A stretch of DNA of 64,000 bases, from assembly GCA_022496805.1 (NCBI GenBank), contig CM040085.1:51696234-51760233 (forward strand). Direction: 5' to 3'. The notes beneath the pieces were generated by a model, which worked only from the letters and a program-made list of their open reading frames with translations, was not told where the DNA came from and did not search any database. Numbering within the stretch: position 1 is the first letter of the stretch; each line of letters begins with the position of its first letter. The stretch comes from Pohlia nutans. Its lineage: Eukaryota; Streptophyta; Bryopsida; Bryales; Mniaceae. The position numbers were made by a program, and so were the translations under genes. This document shows positions 23,101 through 32,802 of this stretch, one piece after another.

Positions 23101-24700
23101 TTGCAACCCCCCATAGACGTGGTCTTCATTGGACCACACACGTCGGAATGCACAATCTCAAGAACCTTGGTTGCACGAGTTGCCCCATCAACTGGAAACG
23201 GTGAGCGTTGTTGCTTGCCTTCAATACAACCCTCACATGTGAATGAACTAGGTGCGACGTGTGATTGTGCAAGATCCATGCCACTTACCATTCCACGCAG
23301 TGCTTTCACACTCTTGACATTCAAATGCCCGAGACGACGATGCCACAACGCCAACTTGTCTTCGTTTGAACTCGATTGCACCAACGTTGCCGATTCCGCC
23401 GCGTGCATCTTGGAAAACTTGATTTGGTACAAGCCGTTGACTTCGTGTATAATGGCCACCTCCTCACGACTTGGAGACAACACAAAACACCCTTGGTCGC
23501 TAAATTCCACTCGCAAATGCTTCATCACCAAATGTCGCACCGATAAAAGATTTGCCTTCAACTTGGGAACGTGGAGGACATCATGGATGGTAATTGTCTT
23601 CACACGACCCTTCACCTCGGTGTCTACGACGATGGATCCTTTACCCACGGCTTGAAGAACCGTATCATCACCCAAAATGACATTCTTTGGAGATATGACG
23701 TGATATGATTGGAAACAAGTCCTAATGGGCGCCATGTGACTCGAGGCTCCCGAATCAACAATCCAATCGATCACACTACCATTGCATGACACGTCACTTG
23801 CCATCATTGCATACTCGTCCCCGTCATCACACCAAGAAGAGACGCTAGTCATAAATGCGTACTCATCACCTGCATCGTTGACCTTTGTATTGTTGGCACT
23901 TTCCTCTCTCTTGCGTTTGTAGCAAAATTTTGCCAAGTGGCCCTTCTTACCGCAATAGTAGCATACCTTGTCTGTAGAGCTCCCACTGGCACCGCTCTTG
24001 GATTGCTTCGCCATAAGCGCCGCGCTATCGCCACGAGTCTCGTTCTCTTTGCGCCGCGAGAGTTCATGCAACAACCGTGATGTCACATAATCAAGAGTGA
24101 GCTCGCTAATGGGCCTACTCTCCATAGCAACGATAAGATACTCGTACGACGGCGGCAAACTCTCGAGGAGCGTCATAACGATATCACCGTCGGTAATGTT
24201 GACGTCTGCGCCGTTGAGCTGATCCGCAAGAGCCTTGACTTTGTTGATGTGCGCCAACATGTCGTCGTTTTCTTCCATCTTGATGGTGAAAAACTTGCGC
24301 CTCAAAAACAAGATATTGACCAAGCTCTTTGCCTCATGAATATTGCAAAGCTTGGCCCATGCCTCGGCGGGAGTCTTGCACGACCGAATATGAGAAAGCT
24401 GGGAATCAGAAAGATTAAGAGCCAAAATCGCAAAGGCCTTTTTCTCTCGCCGAGTGTACGCAGTTCGTACCCTAGCCTCGGCGTCGGACGAAGGCGGTTC
24501 CTCACTACCCTCAACTATCTCCCACAATTCTTTTTCGGCCATGACCATTTCCATCTTGAATTTCCACAAGTGGAAGTTGACGCCATCGAACTTGTCTACA
24601 ACCTTAGCACCTTCACCCTCAAATGTAGCCATATCCTTGATTGAAGGACGTACGCTCACAAAATTCAGCCCCTAGAAAGCTAAGAAAAATTGTTTTTATG
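20189..24700 (-). mobile_element. Ty1/Copia retrotransposon with 3' LTR only
   Basis: This is a minus-strand LTR retroelement. After the coding frame, the purine-rich CAAAGTGGGAG matches the classic Copia polypurine tract and is followed by TGTTGAAGTAGG, a typical LTR start (right edge at about 20571). The LTR probably extends to TGCTATCAAACCC at about 20189, near 380 bases. Upstream of the gag start (24660-25300) I find neither a copy of this LTR nor a tRNA-Met primer site. The 5' LTR therefore appears lost or replaced. Confidence 0.8.
20559..24659 (-). CDS. Copia gag-pol polyprotein, uninterrupted 1366 codons
   Basis: All Copia domains lie in order in one frame. The Gag (UBN2-type) is about residues 15-220, with the CCHC zinc knuckle CYYCGKKGHLAKFC at 233-246. 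The protease active site is DSGA at 302-305. The integrase shows the H-H-C-C region (WHRRLGHLN...CEGCIEG) and DDE residues in HSDVCGP, FRSDNGGEF and VAERANRTI. The reverse transcriptase carries FLNGELEEDIYM and the catalytic YVDDLII. The RNase H carries YCDADYAGD and QAEYMATSHGTKEAIWLRQL. The length is normal for Copia. The start chosen is the first ATG, giving MSVRPSIKDM; the next ATG (MATFEGEG) is an equally likely Gag start. The frame runs into the 3' LTR for its last codons. The intact frame suggests recent activity, although the 5' LTR is missing. Confidence 0.95.
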   Translation of the reverse strand: MSVRPSIKDMATFEGEGAKVVDKFDGVNFHLWKFKMEMVMAEKELWEIVEGSEEPPSSDAEARVRTAYTRREKKAFAILALNLSDSQLSHIRSCKTPAEAWAKLCNIHEAKSLVNILFLRRKFFTIKMEENDDMLAHINKVKALADQLNGADVNITDGDIVMTLLESLPPSYEYLIVAMESRPISELTLDYVTSRLLHELSRRKENETRGDSAALMAKQSKSGASGSSTDKVCYYCGKKGHLAKFCYKRKREESANNTKVNDAGDEYAFMTSVSSWCDDGDEYAMMASDVSCNGSVIDWIVDSGASSHMAPIRTCFQSYHVISPKNVILGDDTVLQAVGKGSIVVDTEVKGRVKTITIHDVLHVPKLKANLLSVRHLVMKHLRVEFSDQGCFVLSPSREEVAIIHEVNGLYQIKFSKMHAAESATLVQSSSNEDKLALWHRRLGHLNVKSVKALRGMVSGMDLAQSHVAPSSFTCEGCIEGKQQRSPFPVDGATRATKVLEIVHSDVCGPMKTTSMGGCKYFVTFIDDFSRKIWLYPIKAKSECFEKFKEFKALVEKQSEHKIKVFRSDNGGEFLSNQFGELLKKEGIARQTTTPYTPQQNGVAERANRTIVEMARSMLHAQNLGLDLWAEAVVTAVYTRNPCSTSAVQNMTPEQAWSGRPPRVEHMHTFGCIAFAKVPDSQRTKLEAKATKCVFLGYCEGTKAYRLMSLETKKIIRARDVTFCENSKVEDNLDDGPSGRSGDKPAIVDQSSKSPVIDIVDEDEDDEDGGDEEHIEERPLKTKNGEKKAQATAVEDNASSSDRRYPERNRRPLGEWWKNHILPQGEEEHANVALLDAPLTIREALSCDDANKWEQAMQEEYKSLMDNGTWELTPLPKNRNAIGCKWVFRAKRDATGDVVRYKARLVAKGFSQIEGVDFHETFAPVAKFTTIRCILAIGAAMDLEMHQMDVKTAFLNGELEEDIYMVQPEGFVQRGNENLVCKLNKSLYGLKQSPRAWYQKIDTFLVHIGFTRSIADHSLYFMQKGQHVVIVIIYVDDLIILASCMSSLKALKAMLENEYEMSDLGELHFCLGVEFVRDRATRTITMNQSKYVMDVLKRFGMEDCKPVGTPLDVNSKLVKLTDEEYALEAQSMVDVPYKQAVGSLMYAMIATRPDLAYPISVVSQHMARPGSSHWVAVKRIMRYLKGTSDVRLCLGGDNIVLSGYCDADYAGDTNDRRSTTGYMFKVGSGAVSWNSKRQQTTATSTVQAEYMATSHGTKEAIWLRQLMADVRCTQEEATTIMCDNQGSMSLAKNPTHHSRTKHIDVQYHFIREKLEMKVIELKYCPTEHMVADVLTKAFARDRHQRLVVAFGLEGFGYSQSGSVEVG

Positions 24701-25339
24701 ATTTTTTTTGACAATTTTGTGATTTGTAAGGCAAATTGCACACGTACGTGCTTCTAATGCCTCCAAACTAATTCCAAACACTAAATCAGCACCTTTGTGC
24801 TACACATCAACCTCACAACACTCAATCGTGATGGTTCTTAGTGAATTTGCACAAGATCATACCACAACACCCTAACTAGGAGAATTGCGCACTCGTTGGC
24901 TCAAATCCACTCAAATCAGCACCCTTGTGCTTCATAACACGTAATGCACCCTATGGACACCCTTGTGCCTTCCAAGGACTCTAAATCAATGCAAATTCAG
25001 CCCCTTCAAGGATCATTGAGCTAATGTTTGCTCTTGTAGAATTTTCTTGCGTAGAACTTTCTATTGTCTGTGTTTTTTGTTGCAATGTTAGAGTGCTAAT
25101 AAACCGGGGATTCGATAATCCAAACTGTAATGTAGAGTTTGTAGTTGATTGAAAAACTTTTCTGAACACTCTTGAATCATTACCCATTGAGTGTATCAAT
25201 TGAAGTTGTTATTTTCGCGAAGGCTAGGGTTTAGGGGTGCAAATTTGCCATGAATATCGTAACCCTAAATATTGTCTAATTTTTTCACCCTGTGAACAAT
25301 CTGCTGGGCCTCATCGTGTTTGTTGTGGTCGTCACTCAG
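24660..25339. other. noncoding region with short repeats, between Copia and the UFD1-like gene
   Basis: AATTCAGCCCCT occurs at 24664 and again at about 24997. Variants of CAGCACCCTTGTGCT occur at about 24790, 24917 and 24957. No Copia LTR, primer site or N-terminal UFD1 exon is recognisable. The final bases before 25340 form a splice acceptor (GTCACTCAG). Confidence 0.45.
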
Positions 25340-27396
25340 GATGGGACAACAGGCTCAAGAAGTTCTACTCATGCCGGTGTGCTGGAGTTTACTGCTGAAG
25401 AAGGTTTTGTGGAGCTTCCTCCTCATGTGTGGCGCAACGCAGGATTTCCTACACCTGAGGCCCGAGTGCGTTACGTGCGCCTGCCAAAAGGCACCTATGC
25501 AAAGTTGCAACCCGAAGGGCGAGATTTCGCAGACGTGCTCAACCACAAGGCCGTCTTGGAGACATAGCTTCGGCAGCATGCATCATTGACAGAGGGCGAT
25601 CTCCTCACAGTGCAGCATGGGAGCGTGGAGTATGGTTTGCGCGTCCTGGAGCTCAAACCGCAGCGCTGCGTTTCGGTACTGGAAACGGACTTGGAGGTTG
25701 ATGTTGTCGGAGCTCGCGAAACCACGGCGAGTTCTCAGAGTAGATTGGCACCTCTGACTCTGGGCAAGGCAGAGACCGGGCTGGTGGAAGAAGGCCAATA
25801 CTCATACTACCGCTTCACCATCGACTCACAAGTTGAGAAAGGCATTGAGGCAGGCACCTTGGACGTCTTGGTACATCTTGAGGTGGAGAATCACGAAGGA
25901 GACGCAGACATGTATGTGGCTGCACACCCGGTTCTGTTCCCCACCAAACACCAACATCAATGGTCATCTCATGATATGGGATCCAAGCTCATCTGCATGA
26001 CAGCCTCCCACAAGGCAGTTCGTGCTGGTGGCTACAGTGTTGGCGTTTTTGGTTTCCAAGGGAACACAAGCTTCAGGCTGTGGGTTGAAGCGAAGCCCAC
26101 TGACGTCAGAGCTCCTCAGGGACAGAGACTGGGCACCGGTACTAGTACATCTCAGTCTGTGCAACCAGATGATGGATTCAGTCTCTGTGAGAATTGCAGA
26201 CAGTTGGTACCTGCCAGGACTCTCATGCTGCATGAAGCTTATTGTAGGTAAGAACACGTACAATTTGAGTGATTTCCCTCCCTCTGCAAGTTTTGTGTGT
26301 ATCTCTCTCTCTTTAATTCAACCTGTTTGGTTTAAAGCTGAAACTCCTTAGTTAATTACGAGCAAGCCACTAGGTGGAGGCTTTATTCTATTAACGCGTA
26401 ACTTGTCTGTTTGTGTTGCAGACGTCATAACTTCGCATGTCCACACCCCGGCTGCAGTGTGGTGCTACGCAAAGATGACAAGGACAAACACGCTCATTGT
26501 ACCAAGTGTGGACTGGGATTGACAGGGGAAGAACTCCCCAAGCACATGAAAGTGTTTCATGAGCGCCTCAAGTGTGAATGCGGAGTCGAGCTTGAAATGG
26601 AAGCCATGGTAATAATAATAATGGGACCTCGTGGTGTCACATTTCTTTCATATTACACGAGTCTGCCATAGAAACTACCTGTATTGCTTGTTTTTTTATC
26701 TCTTCTTGACCTTGGTTTCTTGTTTCTACCAATTACTTTCTTCCTCTCACAAGTGGAATATACTTGCTGGTAAATTATCATTTTCACTTGTAGGTTGAGC
26801 ATCGTGCTTCGTCGTGTCCGAAACGATTGGTCAGCTGCCGATTCTGTGGAGACATGGTGCAAGCGGGTGTGGCTGCTGACAACGTGCGTGACAAACTGAA
26901 AGGCCTGAACCAACACGAAAGCGAATGCGGCGCTCGCACGGCAGAGTGTGATGTGTGCGGCCGCGCAATCATGTTGAAAGAGATGGACATTCACAGAGCT
27001 GCAGCTCATGGTGAGGGGCCTGATCTCTTGTTGGCAAGGCAAGGGACATTGGCACAGGCTGTACTACCTGCAAATGGACCTGTATCAAGACCTGAGGCTC
27101 CGAGTGCAAATGACAGGATTGAGACTCGTCCATCATCACAAACTGTGGAATGCCCCATTTGTGTGGTGAAGTTTCAAGGAGCGGACCGTGAGCAACAGCT
27201 GAATGCGCATTTGGACAATGCTCACTTTTCAACAACAGCAGCCGCTATGGATGTTGACGATGATTTGCCTCCTGCTGCTCCACCAGCCATTTCTGCTCAC
27301 AGCTCGCTCCGGAGCCTGACTGTTTCATGCCCCATTTGTGGCATGGCTGTCCACAGTGAGAGAGATCTGAGCCAACACATCGACCTGGTCCATTAG
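25340..27396 (+). CDS. UFD1-domain/zinc-finger protein (PRLI-interacting factor K-like), N-terminus missing, in-frame TAG
   Basis: Exons are 25340-26247, 26422-26608 and 26794-27396 (TAG stop), in phase with GT..AG junctions. The first exon carries the second half of a UFD1 fold (THAGVLEFTAEEGFVELPPH, VRYVRLPKGTYAKLQP). A middle beta domain follows (EEGQYSYYRFTID, HPVLFPTKHQHQWSSHD), then cysteine/histidine fingers (CENCRQLVPARTLMLHEAYC, CPHPGCSVVLRKDD, CRFCGDMV, CDVCGRAIMLKEMDIH). This order matches plant UFD1-type proteins such as At4g15420, thought to work with CDC48 in ubiquitin-dependent degradation. There are two oddities. A TAG at 25565-25567 interrupts the frame where homologues read through LET-x-LRQHA. 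The roughly 150 N-terminal residues are not found upstream, where the Copia element lies. It is probably a pseudogene or 5'-truncated copy; a single sequence error is the alternative for the stop. Confidence 0.82.
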
Positions 27397-28189
27397 GAAA
27401 GTCTTTGAATGCCATCAATTCTTCCATTGTGATTGTAAGCCTGCCCATGAACAGAATTATGTTCACTGTACAGAATTGAGTTGATGAACCGGAACTCTCA
27501 TTGATGTGCTTCTTTCTGTATTTATTGAGGGAAGTCAGCATTGTCTCCTTTATGAAATTATCAGTATATGTTTCCATTGTCCAAAATGAGTTCTGCTGTT
27601 TGTACAGTTGTCCCTCTCTACTATGACATGTTTGGGAAGCCTTACAGTGAATTAGTCACAGAAATGACTTGTCACATGTGTATTGTTTGAAATAATAATA
27701 TGGGAGGGTGGACGGTATGTGCCTCATTGTGGTAAGGAAGCCACCCTATTTGTGCCAGTGTACCAATCGTGTAAACACAATCATAGTGTTGAGTCTGTTG
27801 TGAGAGGGTGGCTAATGAGGTATTGATATGGTACAATTGAACCCACGCCAAAAAGCTCCATGTGTCATAAGGTTTTGTAGCCCCTCTTTGCAACACCCTA
27901 CCACTATTCCCGAATCATTGTTGCAGATACCATAATCATTTCAAGTCCACGTTATTTATAGCTAAAGATTGGGTCTCTGGTGAGACATTGCATTTGGTGT
28001 AAGACCATCTTTAGTGGCCTTCTACATGTTACATTCAAAAATAAATGTAGGTAAGAGAAATTCATCGAATGGAATGTAGTAAATTTATTGGAATAGTACA
28101 ATGTACTAATTGTTTTCAAAAATTCCATCAAAATCTAAGCATTCAATGAGGAGGGAAAAAAACCTAAAGCTACTCTATATACTAGGACA
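27397..28189. other. 3' flank of UFD1-like gene, no gene seen
   Basis: The first 150 bases are presumably 3' UTR. The rest is AT-rich with no coding motifs. A short GTGGCTAATGAGGT / GCCTCATTGTGG inverted string occurs near 27720-27820, possibly a small foldback remnant. Confidence 0.4.
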
Positions 28190-28767
28190 CTTTTGAAGGT
28201 CCAAAATGGAAATTCTTCACTACTTTGTCCATATTCCTTTGGCTTTCAATACAACTGCTATAACTCTCTTGCAATCATCAACAATGATAGAAGGGAAGGT
28301 TTGGGAAGGTTTCTTCTACACGAGACCATAATTCAAGTATTCTCTTTAGTAGTGTATCATATCAGTTTAATCTCCTTTTCAAAATTGCCCATAGATTTCT
28401 ATAGGATTCAAATCTGGAGACTGGACAAGCCAAAATAAGATACTAAAAAATTTGCCTCAAAAACCATTGTTTCATACTATTACTGCTCTGTATAGGTGCA
28501 TTATCTTATTAAAATTGACTTCAATTTGATGCATCTAAATTATATTTTTTAATTGTACCATAAAGATGCTCGACCAAGATTTTTTGATAACTATACTGAT
28601 TGAGGTGTCCTTCAATTTTGCACATCATGCTAGGTCCACATATACACATACATCCCCATATCATCATAGAACTATCACTATGTTTAACAGTCGGAATAAC
28701 AATCCGCTTTGAAAGTTCTTGTGGATCACGAATCCAACACCAAACTCTTCCATCTGAAGATAATCTG
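28190..28767 (-). pseudogene. Tc1/mariner transposase remnant
   Basis: On the minus strand, the frame reading SSDGRVWCWIRDP, then PTVKHSDSSMMIWGC, then CKIEGHLNQ is the middle of a Tc1/mariner DDE transposase; the PTVKH..S.M.WGC block is diagnostic. After frame shifts and stops follow QDNAP-like and SPDLNPIE-like blocks (about 28400-28500), the region of the second and third catalytic acidic residues, then a WAILKRR-like end. Several stops make it inactive. Its upstream half is cut off by the TTAA element at 28768. No inverted ends could be identified. Confidence 0.78.
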
Positions 28768-29352
28768 TTAACCCCTAAAAGACCGGGGGGGGTTTTTAGC
28801 TTAGCTCTTGTTTTCTTGACTAGCTCTTATAACAAGCTCAATTCCTCTTTGGTGTGGGTTAATTTTGACGATTGGCAATATTGAAATTAAAGAAGACTTC
28901 CATAGCTTTTGTATGAAAAAAGGATCAACAAAATCACACAATTTTTGAGAAAATGCCATCGTTGAGAAGATTGATGGAACTCGTTTAGGGTATTTTTTAC
29001 ATATGCTGAAATCGGATTGATCAAAAGTGCTACAAAAATTCTGAAACTTCTACCATGCATAATGATCATCATTTTGAACATGTGCAAAAAAAATTCATGT
29101 AATTTGGAGGTGTGAGGAGGAAGATATGAGGGTCTCAAGTGACGCCCAAATAGCCTCCTTGCAGCTCAAAAAAATCACCAAAAATCGCACACTTCATGAA
29201 ATTTCGATCAAGAAGTATCCACAGATTCAACTCTCAAAAAGAACGAGGGTCTCTTTGTTGCTCACTTTACAATTTACGGTCCAGCAACTCGAATTTCCTC
29301 ACTTTCTAGTTCCAGAAGCCACATGGTGGCCTCGTGGTCCTTTAGGGGTTAA
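28768..29352 (+). mobile_element. TTAA-bounded MITE, family F
   Basis: The left end is TTAACCCCTAAAAGACC and the minus strand of the right end is TTAACCCCTAAAGGACCAC, 585 bases. It truncates the Tc1/mariner remnant. Its right TTAA (29349-29352) is shared with the next element. No gene is carried. Confidence 0.78.
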
Positions 29353-30206
29353 CCCTTAAGTGCCGAGGTGACCCAAAAGTGGTCGTTCCAAATATAGAAA
29401 GTGTTGTAAAATGAGCTAGGAGTGTCCAAATTGAGTGTTTCTTGGGTCTAACCTATTTAGAATCAAATTTCCTATAAGAATATATCATTGGATCACTAAA
29501 AATGTGTTCAAAAAATTTCAGAAAAAATAAAGAACGTTGGGTGGTGTAGATGTTGGAACAATCTACTAAAGTATCAAATTTGTAAATGTGTTAAAAAATG
29601 CATGATAAAGTATATATTTTGTATAGATGTACAAAGATAGATTATAAATTATGAATTTTAAATCAAATATATGCAAATGGATTCCTAAAATTCATCATAT
29701 ACAATTATATATATAATATCTAACTAATAAACTTCCAAAACTCAAAACAAATAAAAAATTAATTATTTATCTTTGATTTTTGGTATGATTGGCTAAAAGC
29801 ACAAGGTTAATAAGATGCTTAAATACCCATTGGAATTTGTTTTGTTTAAACTATTAATTCTATACTATTCTTACGCAACGTCGTTTAAATTGACATTTTG
29901 ACAAATTATAAACTCTAAATCTTAGCAACTTCTATCCATGTGATGAACATTTTTACTTTTAAGTAATAATAATTTAATTCAACATAAAATTTCAAATAAT
30001 GTATTTTTTATGAATATTCAAAGTTTTTCTTTTAAAATTTATTTATAAAAAATCTAAATGGTTTTGATGATATTCAACCATATAGATGAAATTTAGAGAT
30101 TACACATCACAACTTTTATATTTTACAAACTTCAAAAAATTCATATATAACACATATAATAACACATTTAGTTTGTAGCAAAAACCTTCAGGAACTTAAG
30201 GGTCAA
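29349..30206 (+). mobile_element. TTAA-bounded MITE, family G
   Basis: The left end is TTAACCCTTAAGTGCC and the minus strand of the right end is TTGACCCTTAAGTTCC, 858 bases. The right TTAA has decayed to TCAA. It is very AT-rich with no coding frame. It abuts family F with one shared TTAA. Confidence 0.6.
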
Positions 30207-30222
30207 GTCTGCCTCGGGTAAT

Positions 30223-30443
30223 GGTCTGATATGGGTACCCTGGTTACGCGTAACCATATGTGTGATTGTATGTAACTCATTTTATGCGTGCCAGAAATTC
30301 CGTTTTTAACACACTGTATGCAGCTCCTACTATGCCATCTACAACACCATCTAATTTTTGTAATTTTTCAATATTTTTTCCTTACCAAAAAGATTTTTTT
30401 CTAAAATCACACTAATTCAGGAGGGGGTACCCATATCAGGCCA
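30223..30443. mobile_element. foldback MITE with GGCCTGATATGGGTACC ends
   Basis: The left GGTCTGATATGGGTACC and the right GGGTACCCATATCAGGCC are inverted copies about 220 bases apart. A perfect 14-base palindrome, GGTTACGCGTAACC, lies just inside the left arm. Confidence 0.65.
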
Positions 30444-31169
30444 TCATCCTCTTCTGAGATGTGCATCTAGAGGGATGAATTTTGTGAGTCTACAAAGTGA
30501 GAATCTATAAATAAATAAATAAATAAATAAGTTGGATAAGAACACCTAATAAGTGTATTAACTAGGCTAGGTCATATAACTAATCTCGCAATCTGACCCT
30601 GTGTAAGAGGTTTGTCAGGGCGACCACGGCATGATGCATGAAAACAAACTCAATCATCACGTCTAGACTCATGAAATCATGCAACTAGTGAGAGGCTCCT
30701 ATCATGAAATCACCTGCTTGAAATCATTTAAGAAGTAGAAAGAAACAAGGAGGGTGTGCGATTATCTCCCCAAACTGTATCTCTACCAAAAACAGAAAAA
30801 ATAAGATCTACAAAACAAGTAAGATTTTTAATTCAAAACAAATCACCGGATTGCCTCGTATGATATCAGAAGTTCCATGGATGAGATAATTACCTTTTGA
30901 TGAGATGCTATGATGTTCCCCAGACATTTTATGGAATTGTTGAAAACATTCTGCGGCGCTCCTTCGTAGAGTATCAGTGAGGAAGCAACAGGCCTTCAGT
31001 ATTAATACTTTTTCTAACGGACTAAACAAGATATGCAAAAGCGACAACCGCCTCCACGCCTTGTGGATATCGAGGGCAGACAGCTCAATGCCATATTAAT
31101 TGCAGTTGAAATTCAAAGTTGATATGAATACAGATCATGAATTATACATTTTCTCAATGTGAAATTGAT
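30444..31169. other. AT-rich spacer, no gene seen
   Basis: An AAAT microsatellite of about six units is at 30507-30531. The 79-codon minus-strand frame at 30808-31047 has no recognisable domain and I do not accept it as a gene. Confidence 0.4.
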
Positions 31170-31590
31170 AAGGTAGCGGACCCAATTCCCGTCCGGGTCC
31201 CAATGGCGATCCCTAGGGTTGGGGGCTGGGTCCAGAAATGTGGCCAATAGAGTTTATAAAAGCGCCCAAGAAGGGGCTTTATTGTTTACTGCACGGGTTT
31301 CCTTCATTTGTTGACAGAGGATAAAGATGCTCGGTTTTAGACTACCCAGTATGCAGATTTAGAAATCCAACCTGTAGACATACCACGTACTCTATGGTCG
31401 AGGACTGGTCACTCTACGAGGTTCGCTTTAAAAAATTGTAGGAAATCACAAACATGCTAAAAAAATTTGTTCTTTTTGGGGTTGCTCTGGCACCAGCCTT
31501 GCGGAGCACTCAAAAATTATAAAAAATTTGGTTCACACTCCCAACTAGCCACAACTGAAATTCAGTCGGGAATGTGGTCCGCTACCTTAT
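31170..31590. mobile_element. foldback element with ATAAGGTAGCGGACC ends
   Basis: The left edge reads ATAAGGTAGCGGACCCAATT. The minus strand of the right edge reads ATAAGGTAGCGGACCACATT. Length is about 420 bases and the GC content is higher than in neighbours. Inside, TTTATAAAAGCGCCC at about 31254 resembles a TATA box. There is no coding frame. It could be a small TIR element or a short promoter-bearing (TRIM-like) unit. Confidence 0.68.
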
Positions 31591-31849
31591 GCGATGTGCA
31601 AAACTGAAAGCTCACATACCTGAATAGGACTCGCCACACCTCTTACAAGAGCCGGCAGGGCTGCTTGCCACTAGTTGACCATCACTTTGTCCATTTTTGA
31701 ACTCCCCGTATCACACGGCATGTTAAAAAAATACCATGGACAATGAATTAGATCATTAAAATATTATCATAAAAGTGCATTCAAAAATGCAGTGAAAGTA
31801 CATGAAAAATTTGGAATGGGACATTGGTTGATTTAGACACATCCATCAA

Positions 31850-32575
31850 ATGTTCCAAAAAATTAAAGGGCTCTTCAAATCTAATCTTAACCCCTAAACG
31901 TCCTCACCTATGTCCAGTTTAGGCAGTTTTGCAAAGATGCATTATAAAATGCAATTAATATGAATATTTAGAACTTGATGTATGAATAAAAGTTATACAT
32001 TTTTAATTTTAGATACTATCTATACGGTTAGATCTATGATTGCTATCACTAATCTTTTTTTATAAATTTTGAAACATAAAATAAAAAAATATTTTGTAAT
32101 TCAATTACGAATAAGATATTGACAATATGTGGATGAAATTTGTTGTGATGGGTTATAATGTAGTACTTTAGGTGTAGTGATTTTTGGAGATTTTTTGGAT
32201 GCTTGATTTTAATAGTTTTTTTTTTCAAGAACACTTTTAGACCAAAATCTTCAAGATTTTCGGTGAAACACTACAAACCAAAATGATGCATAATTTTTTC
32301 AAAAATTATTTCCTTTTCGATCGAATCACACATACATGAAGCTAACTTCCCATAAAAAATTCAGTAAAAAAATCACACCACAAAAAGTGCATGACGGATG
32401 AGAAAATACGGATGAAATCTGTACATCAGGCCAAAAACGCCTGCTTGGGCAGTTAGGGGTTAAAAAGGAAAATTCAGCCAAAACATGATACATTTGTCTT
32501 GTCTTTGATTGAATTTTTCCTTTTTAAGGTTAGATTTGAAGAGCCCTTTAATTTTTGGAAGTTATCTAACTTTTA
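31850..32575. mobile_element. foldback element interrupted by family A MITE
   Basis: AAATTAAAGGGCTCTTCAAA (from about 31859) recurs inverted at 32531-32574, outside the family A copy at 31887-32463. These arms are the ends or inner arms of an older foldback element whose full limits I cannot set. GGGCTCTTCAAA also occurs near 49208 and 49399. Confidence 0.6.
31887..32463 (+). mobile_element. TTAA-bounded MITE, family A copy 4
   Basis: It starts TTAACCCCTAAACGTCC and ends GGGCAGTTAGGGGTTAA, 577 bases, the same length as copy 3. It shares GCAGTTTTGCAAAGATGCAT and TGTAGTGATTTTTGGAGATT with the other copies and carries no gene. Confidence 0.8.
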
Positions 32576-32802
32576 ACAGGGTGTATCTTCGTCATCCAAT
32601 GTCCAAATCAAGATTTTTTTGAATATATTATATTTAGTTTTTAAATGTGGCTCTAAAAATAATACATTAACTTTCTAATTTCATCTATAATAAAATATAT
32701 AATTTAATATGCCGAGCGCTTCGAAGGAAAACCTCATCAAAAAGATTAATTATTATAAAGAGGAACATCTTGCACACAATGGATACATGAAAGAAACAAT
32801 GA

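Noticed and set aside
21409..24675. Many plus-strand open frames of 60-305 codons
   Set aside because: All are antisense to the continuous Copia gag-pol frame and show no family motif.
25565..25567. A non-standard genetic code in which TAG is a sense codon
   Set aside because: MGST3 ends at TAG where expected, and OTC, HOS15-like and Copia frames have no internal TAG or TAA.
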